A stretch of 64,000 nucleotides of DNA, from positions 4,711,001-4,775,000 of the forward strand of contig NZ_CP012673.1 of NCBI RefSeq assembly GCF_002950945.1, in the 5' to 3' direction. This DNA comes from Sorangium cellulosum. Its GTDB lineage: Bacteria; Myxococcota_A; Polyangia; Polyangiales; Polyangiaceae. A program made the position numbers and the translations under genes. Below, piece after piece: positions 35,731 through 43,782 of the stretch. Below the pieces are notes generated by a model that worked only from the letters and a program-made list of their open reading frames with translations, did not search any database and was not told the DNA's origin. Within the stretch, counting starts at the first letter, position 1; each line of letters begins with the position of its first letter.

Positions 35731-38322
35731 ATGACTACTGCTCTCCACGAGACGAACGGTTCACCCCAGCCAAACAGCCTGCAAATAAGCGAGCCTCTCC
35801 GGCTCGCGTTGGTTGCTGAAGGGAGCTCGGCTGAGCTCACCGCGAGCATGGATGGGCTCACGCGCACGCTTGCCGCTGCGCCTGGCTCCGACGTGGTGAT
35901 CCGGGTCCAAACCCCGGGGGCGAGGCCCGCGTCGCATCGCGGGACGCTGCTGCTCGACGCCGCCACGAAGACGGTCGTGGCGCGTGAAACCGCGGCGGGG
36001 GCAATGACGCCCCCGGCCGTGGCGTTCCTCCTGCCCGGCCTCGGGGATCATTACCTCGGGATGGCGCGTGATCTTTACAATGCGCTGCCGATCTTTCGCG
36101 AACAGGTCGATCGCTGCGCCGCGCTCCTCACCCCCGAGCTCGGCGTCGACATCCGCACGGTGATGCACGCGAAGGCGCGCGCGAGCGCTGCGGCGCCGGG
36201 CGCCGAGCTCGACCTGCGGCGCATGCTCGGGCGCAGGGGCGAAGGGCCGAGCGAGGAGGAGCGCCGGCTCAACCAGGCGCGGCACGCGCAGCCGGCCCTC
36301 TTCGTCGTCGAGTACGCCTTAGCGGAGCAATGGCGAGCCTGGGGCGTGCTCCCCGACGTCATGCTCGGCTACAGCCTGGGGGAGTACGTGGCCGCCTGCC
36401 TCGCCGGCGTGCTCTCGCTCGAGGACTCACTCGCGCTCGTCGCCCGTCGTGCGGAGCTGATCGAGTCGCTCCCGGCAGGGGCGATGCTCGCCGTCATGCT
36501 CTCGGAGGAGGAGCTCACTCCGCAGCTCGGCGCGCACCTCTCCGTGTCCGCGGTCAACGGCCCCGATTTCTGCGTCGTCGCCGGTCCGGTCGAGGAGGTG
36601 CAGCGCCTCGAGGCGCGGCTCCTGGACCGCCGCGTCACCCTCCGGCGCGTCCAGTCGTCACATGCGTTCCACTCCAGGATGATGGAGCCCATCGCGGAGC
36701 GCGTGACGCGCATCGTGGCGGGCTTCACCCGGCGACCCCCGCGGACACCCTACGTGTCGAACGTCACCGGCGCGCTGATCACCGCCGCCGAGGCGACCGA
36801 TCCGGCGTACTGGGCGATCCACCTCTGCCGGCCCGTACGGTTCGCGGACGGGCTCCGCGCGCTCGGCAGTGAGGTCCTCCTGGAGGTCGGACCCGGGCAG
36901 ACGTTGAGCAGCCTCGCGACGCTCGCCCGGAAGGGCGCCGGCGCGCCGTCGAGCGGCGGATCATCGACGCCGGCGCGGACGATCGTCGCCTCGATGCGGC
37001 ACGCGTACGAGTCGGAGTCGGACGTATCCGTCCTTCTGAAGGCCGTGGGCCGCCTGTGGCTGAGCGGGGCCGCCATCGAGGGGGAGCAGCCGGCGACCTC
37101 CGCGGAGCCGGCGGCGCCGGCGGACGCCGAGGCCGGCCGCGGCTCTATGGCGCCGGTGGTCGAAGAGATCTCGCCGCCCGCGGAGCCCGAGGCGCCATTG
37201 ACGGACACGGAGCGCGAGGTCGCCGCCCTCTGGCAGACCCTCCTGCGGTGCGAGCCGCCGACGCGCGACGCCAACTTCTTCCGGCTCGGGGGCAACTCGC
37301 TCCTCGCGACGCGCCTCATCGATCGGGTGTCCAGGTCGCTGCGCGTGAAGCTGCCGCTCCGGCGCGTCTACCAAACATCAACGCTGGCGGACATGGCGGC
37401 GGCGATCGACGGCTTGCGAGGCGCCGGCGCTCGCCCCGGCGCGGCCACGCAAGGCCGCGCCGCGCCGGTCACGACCAGCGCTCCTACCGCCGCGGCGCGC
37501 CCCGCGGCGGCGGCGCCGGACGCGCCCCGGGCGCCGCTCTTCCGCCTGCCGAACGGCCTCTCCGTCGCTCATCAGAACGAGGCCGAGACGCGGCACTTCT
37601 ACGATGACATCTTCGCGCACCGCTCGTACGTGAAGCACGGCATTCGCATTCGCGACGGGGCGTGCGTCCTCGACGTGGGCGGCAACATCGGCCTCTTCAC
37701 GCTGTTCGCCCACACCGAGGCGAAGGACGTCCGCGTCTTCACCTTCGAGCCGGCGCCTCCGCTCTTCGAGATCCTGAGCCGCAACGTCGCGCTGCACGGC
37801 GTCCGGGCGACCCTGTTCAATCTCGGCCTGTCGGATCGCGAGCGCGACGCGCCGTTCACCTTCTATCCGCGGAGCGCCGGCATGTCCTCGTTCTACCCGG
37901 ACGAGGCGGAGGAGCGGCACAACCTCAAGGCGATCATGGACAACCAGCGCCGGGGCGGCGCCGCAGAGGTCGCTCAGATGGACGGGTACACGGAGGAGCT
38001 GCTCGACGTCCGGTTCGAGGCCGTCACCTTCACGGCCAAGCTCCGGCGCCTGAGCGACGTCCTCCGCGAGCAGCGCATCGAGCGGGTCGATCTCATGAAG
38101 ATCGACGTTCAGAAGTGCGAGCTCGAGGTCATCGAGGGGATCGACGACGCCGACTGGCCCAAGTTCTCGCAGATCGTGCTCGAGGCGCACGACGCCGACG
38201 GTCGCGTCGCGAAGCTCTCGTCCTTGTTCGAGCGCCACGGCTTCAAGGTCATCGCCGAGCAGGACGAGCTCTACGTCGGGACGAACATCCGCAACATCTA
38301 CGCCCTTCGAGAGGGAGTTTGA
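35731..38322 (+). CDS. sorC: Methoxymalonyl-ACP biosynthesis fusion: acyltransferase-ACP-O-methyltransferase
   Basis: 863-aa three-domain protein. The AT domain (about 95-400) has GYSLGEY (Ser215), the carboxylate Arg (VARRAEL) and a SSHAFHS box. A carrier domain (about 490-555) has GGNSLL with the phosphopantetheine Ser523. After a Pro/Ala-rich linker, residues about 610-855 are an FkbM-type SAM methyltransferase (DVGGNIGLF binding loop, LMKIDVQ). This AT-ACP-MT fusion is the hallmark of the soraphen cluster. Likely role: O-methylation of the hydroxymalonyl unit on a carrier and handover to the PKS. It heads a rightward operon, and its stop (TGA) shares one base with the next ATG. Only a weak AGGG precedes the start. 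Confidence 0.93.
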   Translation: MTTALHETNGSPQPNSLQISEPLRLALVAEGSSAELTASMDGLTRTLAAAPGSDVVIRVQTPGARPASHRGTLLLDAATKTVVARETAAGAMTPPAVAFLLPGLGDHYLGMARDLYNALPIFREQVDRCAALLTPELGVDIRTVMHAKARASAAAPGAELDLRRMLGRRGEGPSEEERRLNQARHAQPALFVVEYALAEQWRAWGVLPDVMLGYSLGEYVAACLAGVLSLEDSLALVARRAELIESLPAGAMLAVMLSEEELTPQLGAHLSVSAVNGPDFCVVAGPVEEVQRLEARLLDRRVTLRRVQSSHAFHSRMMEPIAERVTRIVAGFTRRPPRTPYVSNVTGALITAAEATDPAYWAIHLCRPVRFADGLRALGSEVLLEVGPGQTLSSLATLARKGAGAPSSGGSSTPARTIVASMRHAYESESDVSVLLKAVGRLWLSGAAIEGEQPATSAEPAAPADAEAGRGSMAPVVEEISPPAEPEAPLTDTEREVAALWQTLLRCEPPTRDANFFRLGGNSLLATRLIDRVSRSLRVKLPLRRVYQTSTLADMAAAIDGLRGAGARPGAATQGRAAPVTTSAPTAAARPAAAAPDAPRAPLFRLPNGLSVAHQNEAETRHFYDDIFAHRSYVKHGIRIRDGACVLDVGGNIGLFTLFAHTEAKDVRVFTFEPAPPLFEILSRNVALHGVRATLFNLGLSDRERDAPFTFYPRSAGMSSFYPDEAEERHNLKAIMDNQRRGGAAEVAQMDGYTEELLDVRFEAVTFTAKLRRLSDVLREQRIERVDLMKIDVQKCELEVIEGIDDADWPKFSQIVLEAHDADGRVAKLSSLFERHGFKVIAEQDELYVGTNIRNIYALREGV

Positions 38323-39203
38323 TGGATCGCTCTGCTGAATTGCAGTACCCGGTGGTCGGAGTCGTCGGCGCGGGCGTCATGGGCGTCGGCGTCGCCCAGA
38401 GCCTCGCGCAAACCGGCCACGACGTGGTCTTGGTCGACGTCTCGGAGGCGGCCCTCGCGCGGGCGCGAATGGGGATCCGGAACGGCCTGCGCGCCGTCAC
38501 GCTCTTCGGCAGCGCCGAGGACAAGAAGCGCGCCGGGGATCCGAAGGCGGTGCTCGAGCGCGTGGCGTTCACGACCGATTATGGGCGCCTCGCCGGCGCC
38601 GATTTCGTGGTCGAGAACGTGACGGAGAAATGGGATATCAAGCGCGAGGTGTACGCCCGCCTTGAGGGCGTCTGCCGGCCGGAGATCATCTTCGCGGCGG
38701 ACACCTCTGCCATCTCGATCACGCGGATAGGCTCGGTCACGAAGCGTCCTTCGCAGGTGGTCGGCATGCACTTCATGAACCCGGTCCCGCTCAAGCCGAT
38801 GGTCGAGGTGATCCGCGGCTTCCACACGTCCCCCGAGACGCTGGGCGCCGCCAAGCGCTTCCTCGCCGAGATGGGCAAGACGTGCGTCGTCGTCGAGGAC
38901 GCGCCGGGGTTCGTGTCGAACCGCGTGTTGATGCTGACCATCAACGAGGCGATCTTCCTGGTCCAGGATCAGGTCGCGAGCGCGGCCGACGTGGATCGCA
39001 TCTTCAAGGGGTGCTTCGAGCACAAGATGGGGCCGCTCGAGACGGCCGACCTCATCGGGCTCGATACGATCCTCTATTCCATCGAGGTCCTCTACGAGAG
39101 CTTCAACGACGACAAGTACCGCCCGTGCCCGCTGCTCAAGAAGATGGTGGACGCGGGGCTCCACGGCCGGAAGTCGGGCCGCGGGTTTTACACCTACGAG
39201 TGA
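38322..39203 (+). CDS. 3-Hydroxyacyl-CoA dehydrogenase family protein (FkbK type)
   Basis: 293 aa. The N-terminal Rossmann motif GAGVMGVGVAQ, the ENVTE strand and the HFMNPVPLKP motif place it in the 3-hydroxyacyl-CoA/3-hydroxybutyryl-CoA dehydrogenase family. In methoxymalonyl pathways this enzyme type (FkbK) oxidises glyceryl-ACP towards hydroxymalonyl-ACP together with an acyl-CoA dehydrogenase homologue. The ATG at 38322 overlaps the sorC stop by one base and has GAGAGGGAG upstream, so this start is well supported. It is one of the published soraphen methoxymalonyl genes (named sorC-F and sorR), but I cannot say which letter applies. Confidence 0.9.
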   Translation: MDRSAELQYPVVGVVGAGVMGVGVAQSLAQTGHDVVLVDVSEAALARARMGIRNGLRAVTLFGSAEDKKRAGDPKAVLERVAFTTDYGRLAGADFVVENVTEKWDIKREVYARLEGVCRPEIIFAADTSAISITRIGSVTKRPSQVVGMHFMNPVPLKPMVEVIRGFHTSPETLGAAKRFLAEMGKTCVVVEDAPGFVSNRVLMLTINEAIFLVQDQVASAADVDRIFKGCFEHKMGPLETADLIGLDTILYSIEVLYESFNDDKYRPCPLLKKMVDAGLHGRKSGRGFYTYE

Positions 39204-39220
39204 CCAGGCGCGGCAGGACG

Positions 39221-39472
39221 ATGAGCGAAGCGCAAATGAAGCAGAAGATCAAGACGTATCTCGCCAAGTTCTTCCCGGGTCACGAGCTCGCGGACGACGA
39301 GGACATCTTCAAGCTCGGGTTCGTCAACTCGATGTTCGCGCTCCAGCTGGTTAACTTCGTGGAGCACGAGTTCGGCATCGTCGTCGAGAACGAGGACATG
39401 GAGCTCGACAACTTCCGCTCCATCCGGAGCCTGCTCGGGTTCGTCGAGCGCAAGGTCTCGGTGCCGGCGTGA
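39221..39472 (+). CDS. Free-standing acyl carrier protein (FkbJ type)
   Basis: 83-aa acidic carrier protein starting MSEAQMKQKIK. The phosphopantetheine serine lies in FVNSMFALQL, the NS variant of the usual DS motif that is common in the small ACPs of methoxymalonyl operons. It should carry the glyceryl, hydroxymalonyl and methoxymalonyl intermediates. The gene lies 17 bp after the dehydrogenase stop and 33 bp before the next start, inside one operon. The same operon also encodes a carrier domain within SorC, so the pathway has two candidate carriers. Confidence 0.9.
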   Translation: MSEAQMKQKIKTYLAKFFPGHELADDEDIFKLGFVNSMFALQLVNFVEHEFGIVVENEDMELDNFRSIRSLLGFVERKVSVPA

Positions 39473-39505
39473 GGCCGGCATAGCGCAACCGATCGTGGAG
39501 CTCCG

Positions 39506-40684
39506 ATGCCCCTGTCCCTCGCCCCCGAGCACGAAGCGCGACGCGTCGAGTTTCAGGGTTTCGTCGACGAGCACGTCGCGCCGTTCGCCGACGCGTTCCA
39601 CCGGGCCCAGCGGACGCCGCCGGAGCTCATCGCGCTCCTCGCCGAGCGCGGGTACCTCGGCATCTCCATCCCCAAAGAGTTCGGGGGTGCCGGCGAGGAC
39701 GCCGTGACGCTCGGGCTCCTCGCGGCGGAGCTCGCCCGCGGCTGCTCGTCGGTGCGCAGCCTGCTCACCGTCCACACGATGGTGGCGCTGGCGATCCTCC
39801 GGTGGGGCACCCGCGCGCAGCGAGAACGGTGGCTGCCGGAGCTCGCGTCGGGTCGCCGGATCGGGGCGCTCGCGCTGTCCGAGCCGGGCGTCGGCAGCGA
39901 CGCCAAGAGCGTCACGACGCGGATCGCCGCCCAGGGGACCGATCTCGTGATCGACGGCGAGAAGAGGTGGATCACGTACGGCGAGATCGCCGACCTCTTC
40001 CTCGTCTTCGGGCGCACCGAGGAAGGGCCCACGGCTGTCCTCGTCGAGCGCGGTCGGCCGGGCCTCCGGACCGAGCCGATCCGCGATCTGCTGGGCATCC
40101 GCGCGTCGATGACCGCGAGCGTGCATCTCGATGGATGCCGCGTGGAGGCCGACCACGTGGTGGGGCGGCGAGGTTTGGGCATCACGCAGGTCGCCTCCGT
40201 CGCGCTCGATCTGGGCCGGTACACCGTCGCGTGGGGCTGCGTGGGCATCCTCCGGGCGTGCGTCGAGGCCTGCGTCGCGTACACGAGCCGCCGCGAGCAA
40301 TTCGGCGCGCCGCTGAAGGAGCACCAGCTCGTCCGGCGGATGATCAGCGACATGTTCACGGACCTGCACGCCTCGGAGATGCTGTGCATGGAGGCCGGCC
40401 GCCTGCGTGACCGCCGAGATCCCGGCGCGCTCTCGGCGACGGCGATGGCCAAGTACTTCGCGTCGACCGCCGCGGTCCGCGCCGCCGGCGACGCGGTGCA
40501 GCTCCACGGCGCCAACGGCTGCAGCGCTGACTACCCGCTCCAGCGGCTCCTCGGCGACGCGAGGATCATGGAGATCATCGAGGGGAGCTCTCAGATTCAA
40601 CAGATCACGATCGCGGAGTATGCGTATCTGGAGCACGGCGGGGCGGGGCGCCGTGGGCCGGCGGCGCCGTCGAAGGAGCCATGA
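39506..40684 (+). CDS. Acyl-CoA dehydrogenase-like flavoprotein (FkbI type)
   Basis: 392 aa, normal length for the family. The middle region has the flavin-side LSEPGVGSD motif and the end has the catalytic-base region EIIEGSSQIQQ, with Glu where acyl-CoA dehydrogenases keep it. In methoxymalonyl operons this FAD enzyme (FkbI) acts on the ACP-bound three-carbon unit after the FkbK-type enzyme. The start ATG at 39506 has GGAG upstream. The TGA stop overlaps the first possible start of the FkbH-type gene (ATGA). Confidence 0.92.
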   Translation: MPLSLAPEHEARRVEFQGFVDEHVAPFADAFHRAQRTPPELIALLAERGYLGISIPKEFGGAGEDAVTLGLLAAELARGCSSVRSLLTVHTMVALAILRWGTRAQRERWLPELASGRRIGALALSEPGVGSDAKSVTTRIAAQGTDLVIDGEKRWITYGEIADLFLVFGRTEEGPTAVLVERGRPGLRTEPIRDLLGIRASMTASVHLDGCRVEADHVVGRRGLGITQVASVALDLGRYTVAWGCVGILRACVEACVAYTSRREQFGAPLKEHQLVRRMISDMFTDLHASEMLCMEAGRLRDRRDPGALSATAMAKYFASTAAVRAAGDAVQLHGANGCSADYPLQRLLGDARIMEIIEGSSQIQQITIAEYAYLEHGGAGRRGPAAPSKEP

Positions 40685-40695
40685 CGAGGAGTGCT

Positions 40696-41763
40696 ATGAC
40701 CGCTGCAGCGAGCGAGCCGGTGATCGGTCGCAGCGAGAAGTCGACCGTGAAGTGCGTGGTCTGGGATCTGGACAACACCCTCTGGGACGGCGTGCTGCTC
40801 GAAGACCCGCAGGTCACGTTGCGTGAGGATGTCTTGCGGACGATTCGGATGCTGGACGAGCGCGGCATCTTGCAATCGATCGCCAGCCGGAACGAGCCGG
40901 AAGTGGCCATGGCCAAGCTCCGCGAGCTTGGCATCGAGGAGTACTTCCTGTACCCGCAGATCAACTGGGGGAGCAAGTCGGCGTCGGTGAAGGCGGCGGC
41001 CCAGGCGCTGAACTTCGGCCTGGACGCGATCGCCTTCGTGGACGACCAGCCCTTCGAGCGCGATGAGGTCCGCTTCGCGCACCCGAGCGTCCGTTGCTAC
41101 GACGCGGTGGATGCCGCCGCGCTGCCGGAGCTCGCCGAGATGAAGCCGCGCTTCGTCACGGAGGACTCGCGCGCGCGCCGCAAGATGTATCTCGCGGACC
41201 TCCAGCGGAAGGTCGTCGAGGAGTCGCACCAGGGGAGCCCGGACGAGTTCTTGGCCTCGCTCGACATGCGCTTCGTCATCGCGCGCGCCCGCGAGGAGGA
41301 CCTGAAGCGGGCCGAGGAGCTGACCGTCCGTACGAACCAGCTCAACGCGACTGGATACACGTATTCCTACGACGAGCTCGCGAGGCTTCGCGAGTCTCCG
41401 GCTCACGATCTCTTGATCGCGGGGCTAGAGGACCGGTATGGCACCTACGGCAAGATCGGGCTCGCGCTGGTCGCGCGTGAACCCGAGGTGTGGACGCTCA
41501 AGTTGCTGCTCATGTCGTGCCGTGTCATTTCGCGGGGCGTCGGGACGGTGCTGCTCAACCACGTCATCCGGCGCGCGCGCGACGCCGGGGTCAGGCTCCG
41601 CGCGGAGTTCGTGCCGACGGACCGCAACCGCTCCATGTATCTGACCTACAAGTTCGCCGGGTTCAGGGAGGTCGCGAGGGAGGAGGGAAAGCACGTCCTC
41701 GAGAACGATTTCTCCTTCGTGCAAGAGTTTCCACCGTACATGAAGGTGACCACCGAGATCTGA
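40696..41763 (+). CDS. FkbH-type glyceryl-ACP synthase (HAD-like phosphatase plus GNAT)
   Basis: 355 aa from the chosen start. The N-terminal half carries the HAD nucleophile motif DLDNTLWDG, followed by VDDQPFERDEV; the C-terminal half is acetyltransferase-like (NQLNATGY, GTYGKIGLAL, VPTDRNR). FkbH proteins take a phosphoglyceryl donor from glycolysis and load the glyceryl group on the ACP, the first committed step to methoxymalonyl-ACP. An in-frame ATG at 40681 overlaps the preceding stop, but its Shine-Dalgarno is only 2 nt away; the ATG at 40696 follows GAGGAG at 4 nt, so I prefer it. Last gene of the operon. Confidence 0.9.
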   Translation: MTAAASEPVIGRSEKSTVKCVVWDLDNTLWDGVLLEDPQVTLREDVLRTIRMLDERGILQSIASRNEPEVAMAKLRELGIEEYFLYPQINWGSKSASVKAAAQALNFGLDAIAFVDDQPFERDEVRFAHPSVRCYDAVDAAALPELAEMKPRFVTEDSRARRKMYLADLQRKVVEESHQGSPDEFLASLDMRFVIARAREEDLKRAEELTVRTNQLNATGYTYSYDELARLRESPAHDLLIAGLEDRYGTYGKIGLALVAREPEVWTLKLLLMSCRVISRGVGTVLLNHVIRRARDAGVRLRAEFVPTDRNRSMYLTYKFAGFREVAREEGKHVLENDFSFVQEFPPYMKVTTEI

Positions 41764-42249
41764 GTCGAACCTGGAATTGCGAGCTCTCTCCCCGCCGCAA
41801 GCGCCATCTGGCGACCTCGAAGGGCTCCGCGCCGCCGCTCCCGCACGTCCAGGAGCCACACCTGGGTGGGCGAGTGATGTGCCGCGGCGTAGTCAAAGCC
41901 GAGCAAGCGCACCGCGCCGAGACGCACGCGATTCACCGTCGCCGCTGTCGGCCAGGAGCATGTCTCCGGGGATCCCATCGCGCAGCGCTCGATCCGTCAT
42001 GCCCAGCGCCAGCTCGATCTCGGTTTGACACTGCAGCGAGCGAGGGATCTTCGCCTTCGTCCGTCGCTCCGGCTCGTCGGTCCAGGAGGTCGGCAGGTCC
42101 AGCTCGAGATCGATGGGCAGGTGCTCGGTTCGAGGCGTCACACCTGAGCGGTTTGGTGATTTCGGGAAGGTTGTCTTCAGGCGTCGTCGGTGACGTCTTC
42201 TCACATATGATCTTCCACCAGATGGGTCCCAACGCATACGAGGACGGAT
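41764..42249. other. Intergenic region at the right border of the methoxymalonyl operon
   Basis: 486 bp between the FkbH-type gene and the membrane oxygenase gene. Apart from the transposase relic listed separately I see no gene. No terminator hairpin with a T-tract follows the FkbH-type stop. The region marks a change from very GC-rich operon DNA to the lower-GC oxygenase gene. Confidence 0.6.
41920..42145 (-). mobile_element. IS701-type (DDE) transposase relic
   Basis: On the minus strand, PIDLELDLPTSWTDEPERR, LALGMTDRAL and MLLADSGDG line up with the core of IS701-family transposases (PIDWxLYLPxxW, LALxMIDRAL, VLADAGYGD). The second catalytic Asp region is present but the tyrosine of AGYG is lost, and neither the N-terminal nor the C-terminal thirds are found. 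A dead fragment about 75 codons long. Confidence 0.65.
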
Positions 42250-43467
42250 ATGGAAAAGGCTGATCCGGCGCAGTTTCATCAGCTCTACGGGGTCAAGAGG
42301 CCGAGGATTACGTACTTCAAGAGGGACTTCATTGATTACGTATTGATGACGCTGATCACCGCGTCGATCATCTGGCTCACGTATGGCGCGGGAAGCTGGG
42401 TGACGAGTCTCGGTCTCGCTCTTTGTGCTCTCATGATTCCGTCGTTTCTGGTGAGGCATGGCGTGGAGCTGAGGACTCCCGAGATCCTGAAAAGACCGCA
42501 GGATTTGCTCTACATGCTGGTCTATAAGCTGCGCAATATGAAGCCCGTCACTCAGCTGGCGTTGGCCATTCTGCTGCTGGAAAATCTGTTCATCTACCTG
42601 ACGCCGAACTTGCCGCATCACGTCGAGCTGACGGGCAAGATCGCGATCTATCTTTTTTACATCCATTTCATTGGAATCACGGTGTACCGGACCGTTATAC
42701 TGTTCGATCACCTCAGGAAGAAGGAGCTGGTGCGCGAGGTGCTGCTCCAGACAAACTGGAAAAAATGGCTGGAGAAGCGGCCGAATGTCACGCTGCATAT
42801 TCTGCATGCGTATGCCACAGGAGTGCTGACGCATATTGTCTTTCTCGCACCCTGGTACCTCGTGATCACGCACGCCAAGTTCTCGGTCCTCGCCCTGCCC
42901 GTGACGCTCGCGACGAACATCTTCGTGCAGTACAAGTTTACCAAGATCATGAACGTCTGGTTCTACCGCGATCACTGGACGAGTCACAACGCGGAGCTCG
43001 AGTTCCTGTACATCCATGGAACACATCACGATGCAATACCTTCCGGCCTGATCGGCGTGGCTGGAAACGGCTATATGGAAGGATTCTTGCGCTTTGTATT
43101 CTTCTGGCCCACCCATCTCTTCAACCCGATTCTCGCTGCCGTCCTGCTGACCGCCCTCCTCAAGAGTGACATCGACTCGCATCAGTATATCCCCGGCATA
43201 TTTCCGTCGATGTCGAAGGCTTTCCACGAGGTGTCGCAGCATTCGACCCATCATTACGGGTTCCTGGAGCCTTATGGCTTCGCGACGAAGCTCAATCAGC
43301 CGGATCTCTCCGAGGCCGGCCAGGAGATCGCGAAGAAGTTCAAGCGTGCGCTCCCCGTCGAGGTGTACGACTCGGTCGCGGTGGATGAGCAGCTGAATGG
43401 GTTCAAGTGGAGCAACAGCGCTCACCGTCGATTCATGGAGCTCGTGAGCCGGTATCAGAAACACTAG
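42250..43467 (+). CDS. Membrane di-iron oxygenase/desaturase-like protein (fatty acid hydroxylase superfamily type)
   Basis: 405 aa with at least four hydrophobic segments in the N-terminal half. The three histidine boxes of integral-membrane hydroxylases and desaturases are all present: HWTSH (HX3H), HGTHH (HX2HH) and HSTHH (HX2HH). The substrate is unknown. Its base composition (about 55-60% GC by eye in the first lines) is well below that of its neighbours, and it sits beside a transposase relic, which suggests transfer. It lies next to the methoxymalonyl operon but is separated by 486 bp. It could act on a polyketide or on a lipid; cluster membership is not shown. Confidence 0.75.
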   Translation: MEKADPAQFHQLYGVKRPRITYFKRDFIDYVLMTLITASIIWLTYGAGSWVTSLGLALCALMIPSFLVRHGVELRTPEILKRPQDLLYMLVYKLRNMKPVTQLALAILLLENLFIYLTPNLPHHVELTGKIAIYLFYIHFIGITVYRTVILFDHLRKKELVREVLLQTNWKKWLEKRPNVTLHILHAYATGVLTHIVFLAPWYLVITHAKFSVLALPVTLATNIFVQYKFTKIMNVWFYRDHWTSHNAELEFLYIHGTHHDAIPSGLIGVAGNGYMEGFLRFVFFWPTHLFNPILAAVLLTALLKSDIDSHQYIPGIFPSMSKAFHEVSQHSTHHYGFLEPYGFATKLNQPDLSEAGQEIAKKFKRALPVEVYDSVAVDEQLNGFKWSNSAHRRFMELVSRYQKH

Positions 43468-43782
43468 GGCGGTGTGGCTCGAAGACGAAGGTCAACTCAC
43501 CCTCGCACCCGCGAGCGGCGGCTTCAAAGCGGCGTAGCTGGGCACACGGCCCGAGCCCGTCATGGCGAGCGCACGCCGCGGTCGCCGAGGGATGCCCGGT
43601 CAGGTCTACGGATGCAAGGGGTTGGTCTCCTCTCCTTTCCCGTTCGTGCCCGTCTTCGCAAGGGATCACCTTCTGCTCGCTGCGGTGTTGGCGACGGGCT
43701 CGCTTCGGAACAAGGCTCCTTGCCGGCTAGCGAGTAACCACGGAGGCGAGGCTGTCACCTTCCAGGAGAGACAGAGCACTAC
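43468..43782. other. Intergenic, nothing recognised
   Basis: 315 bp between the membrane oxygenase gene and the DRE-TIM gene. No gene or clear hairpin is seen. AGGAGAG near 43764 precedes the next start by a rather long spacing. Confidence 0.5.

Noticed and set aside
41893..43464. 523-aa minus-strand open frame
   Set aside because: Antisense to the membrane oxygenase gene, which has full histidine boxes; only its tail (IS701 relic) has any homology.
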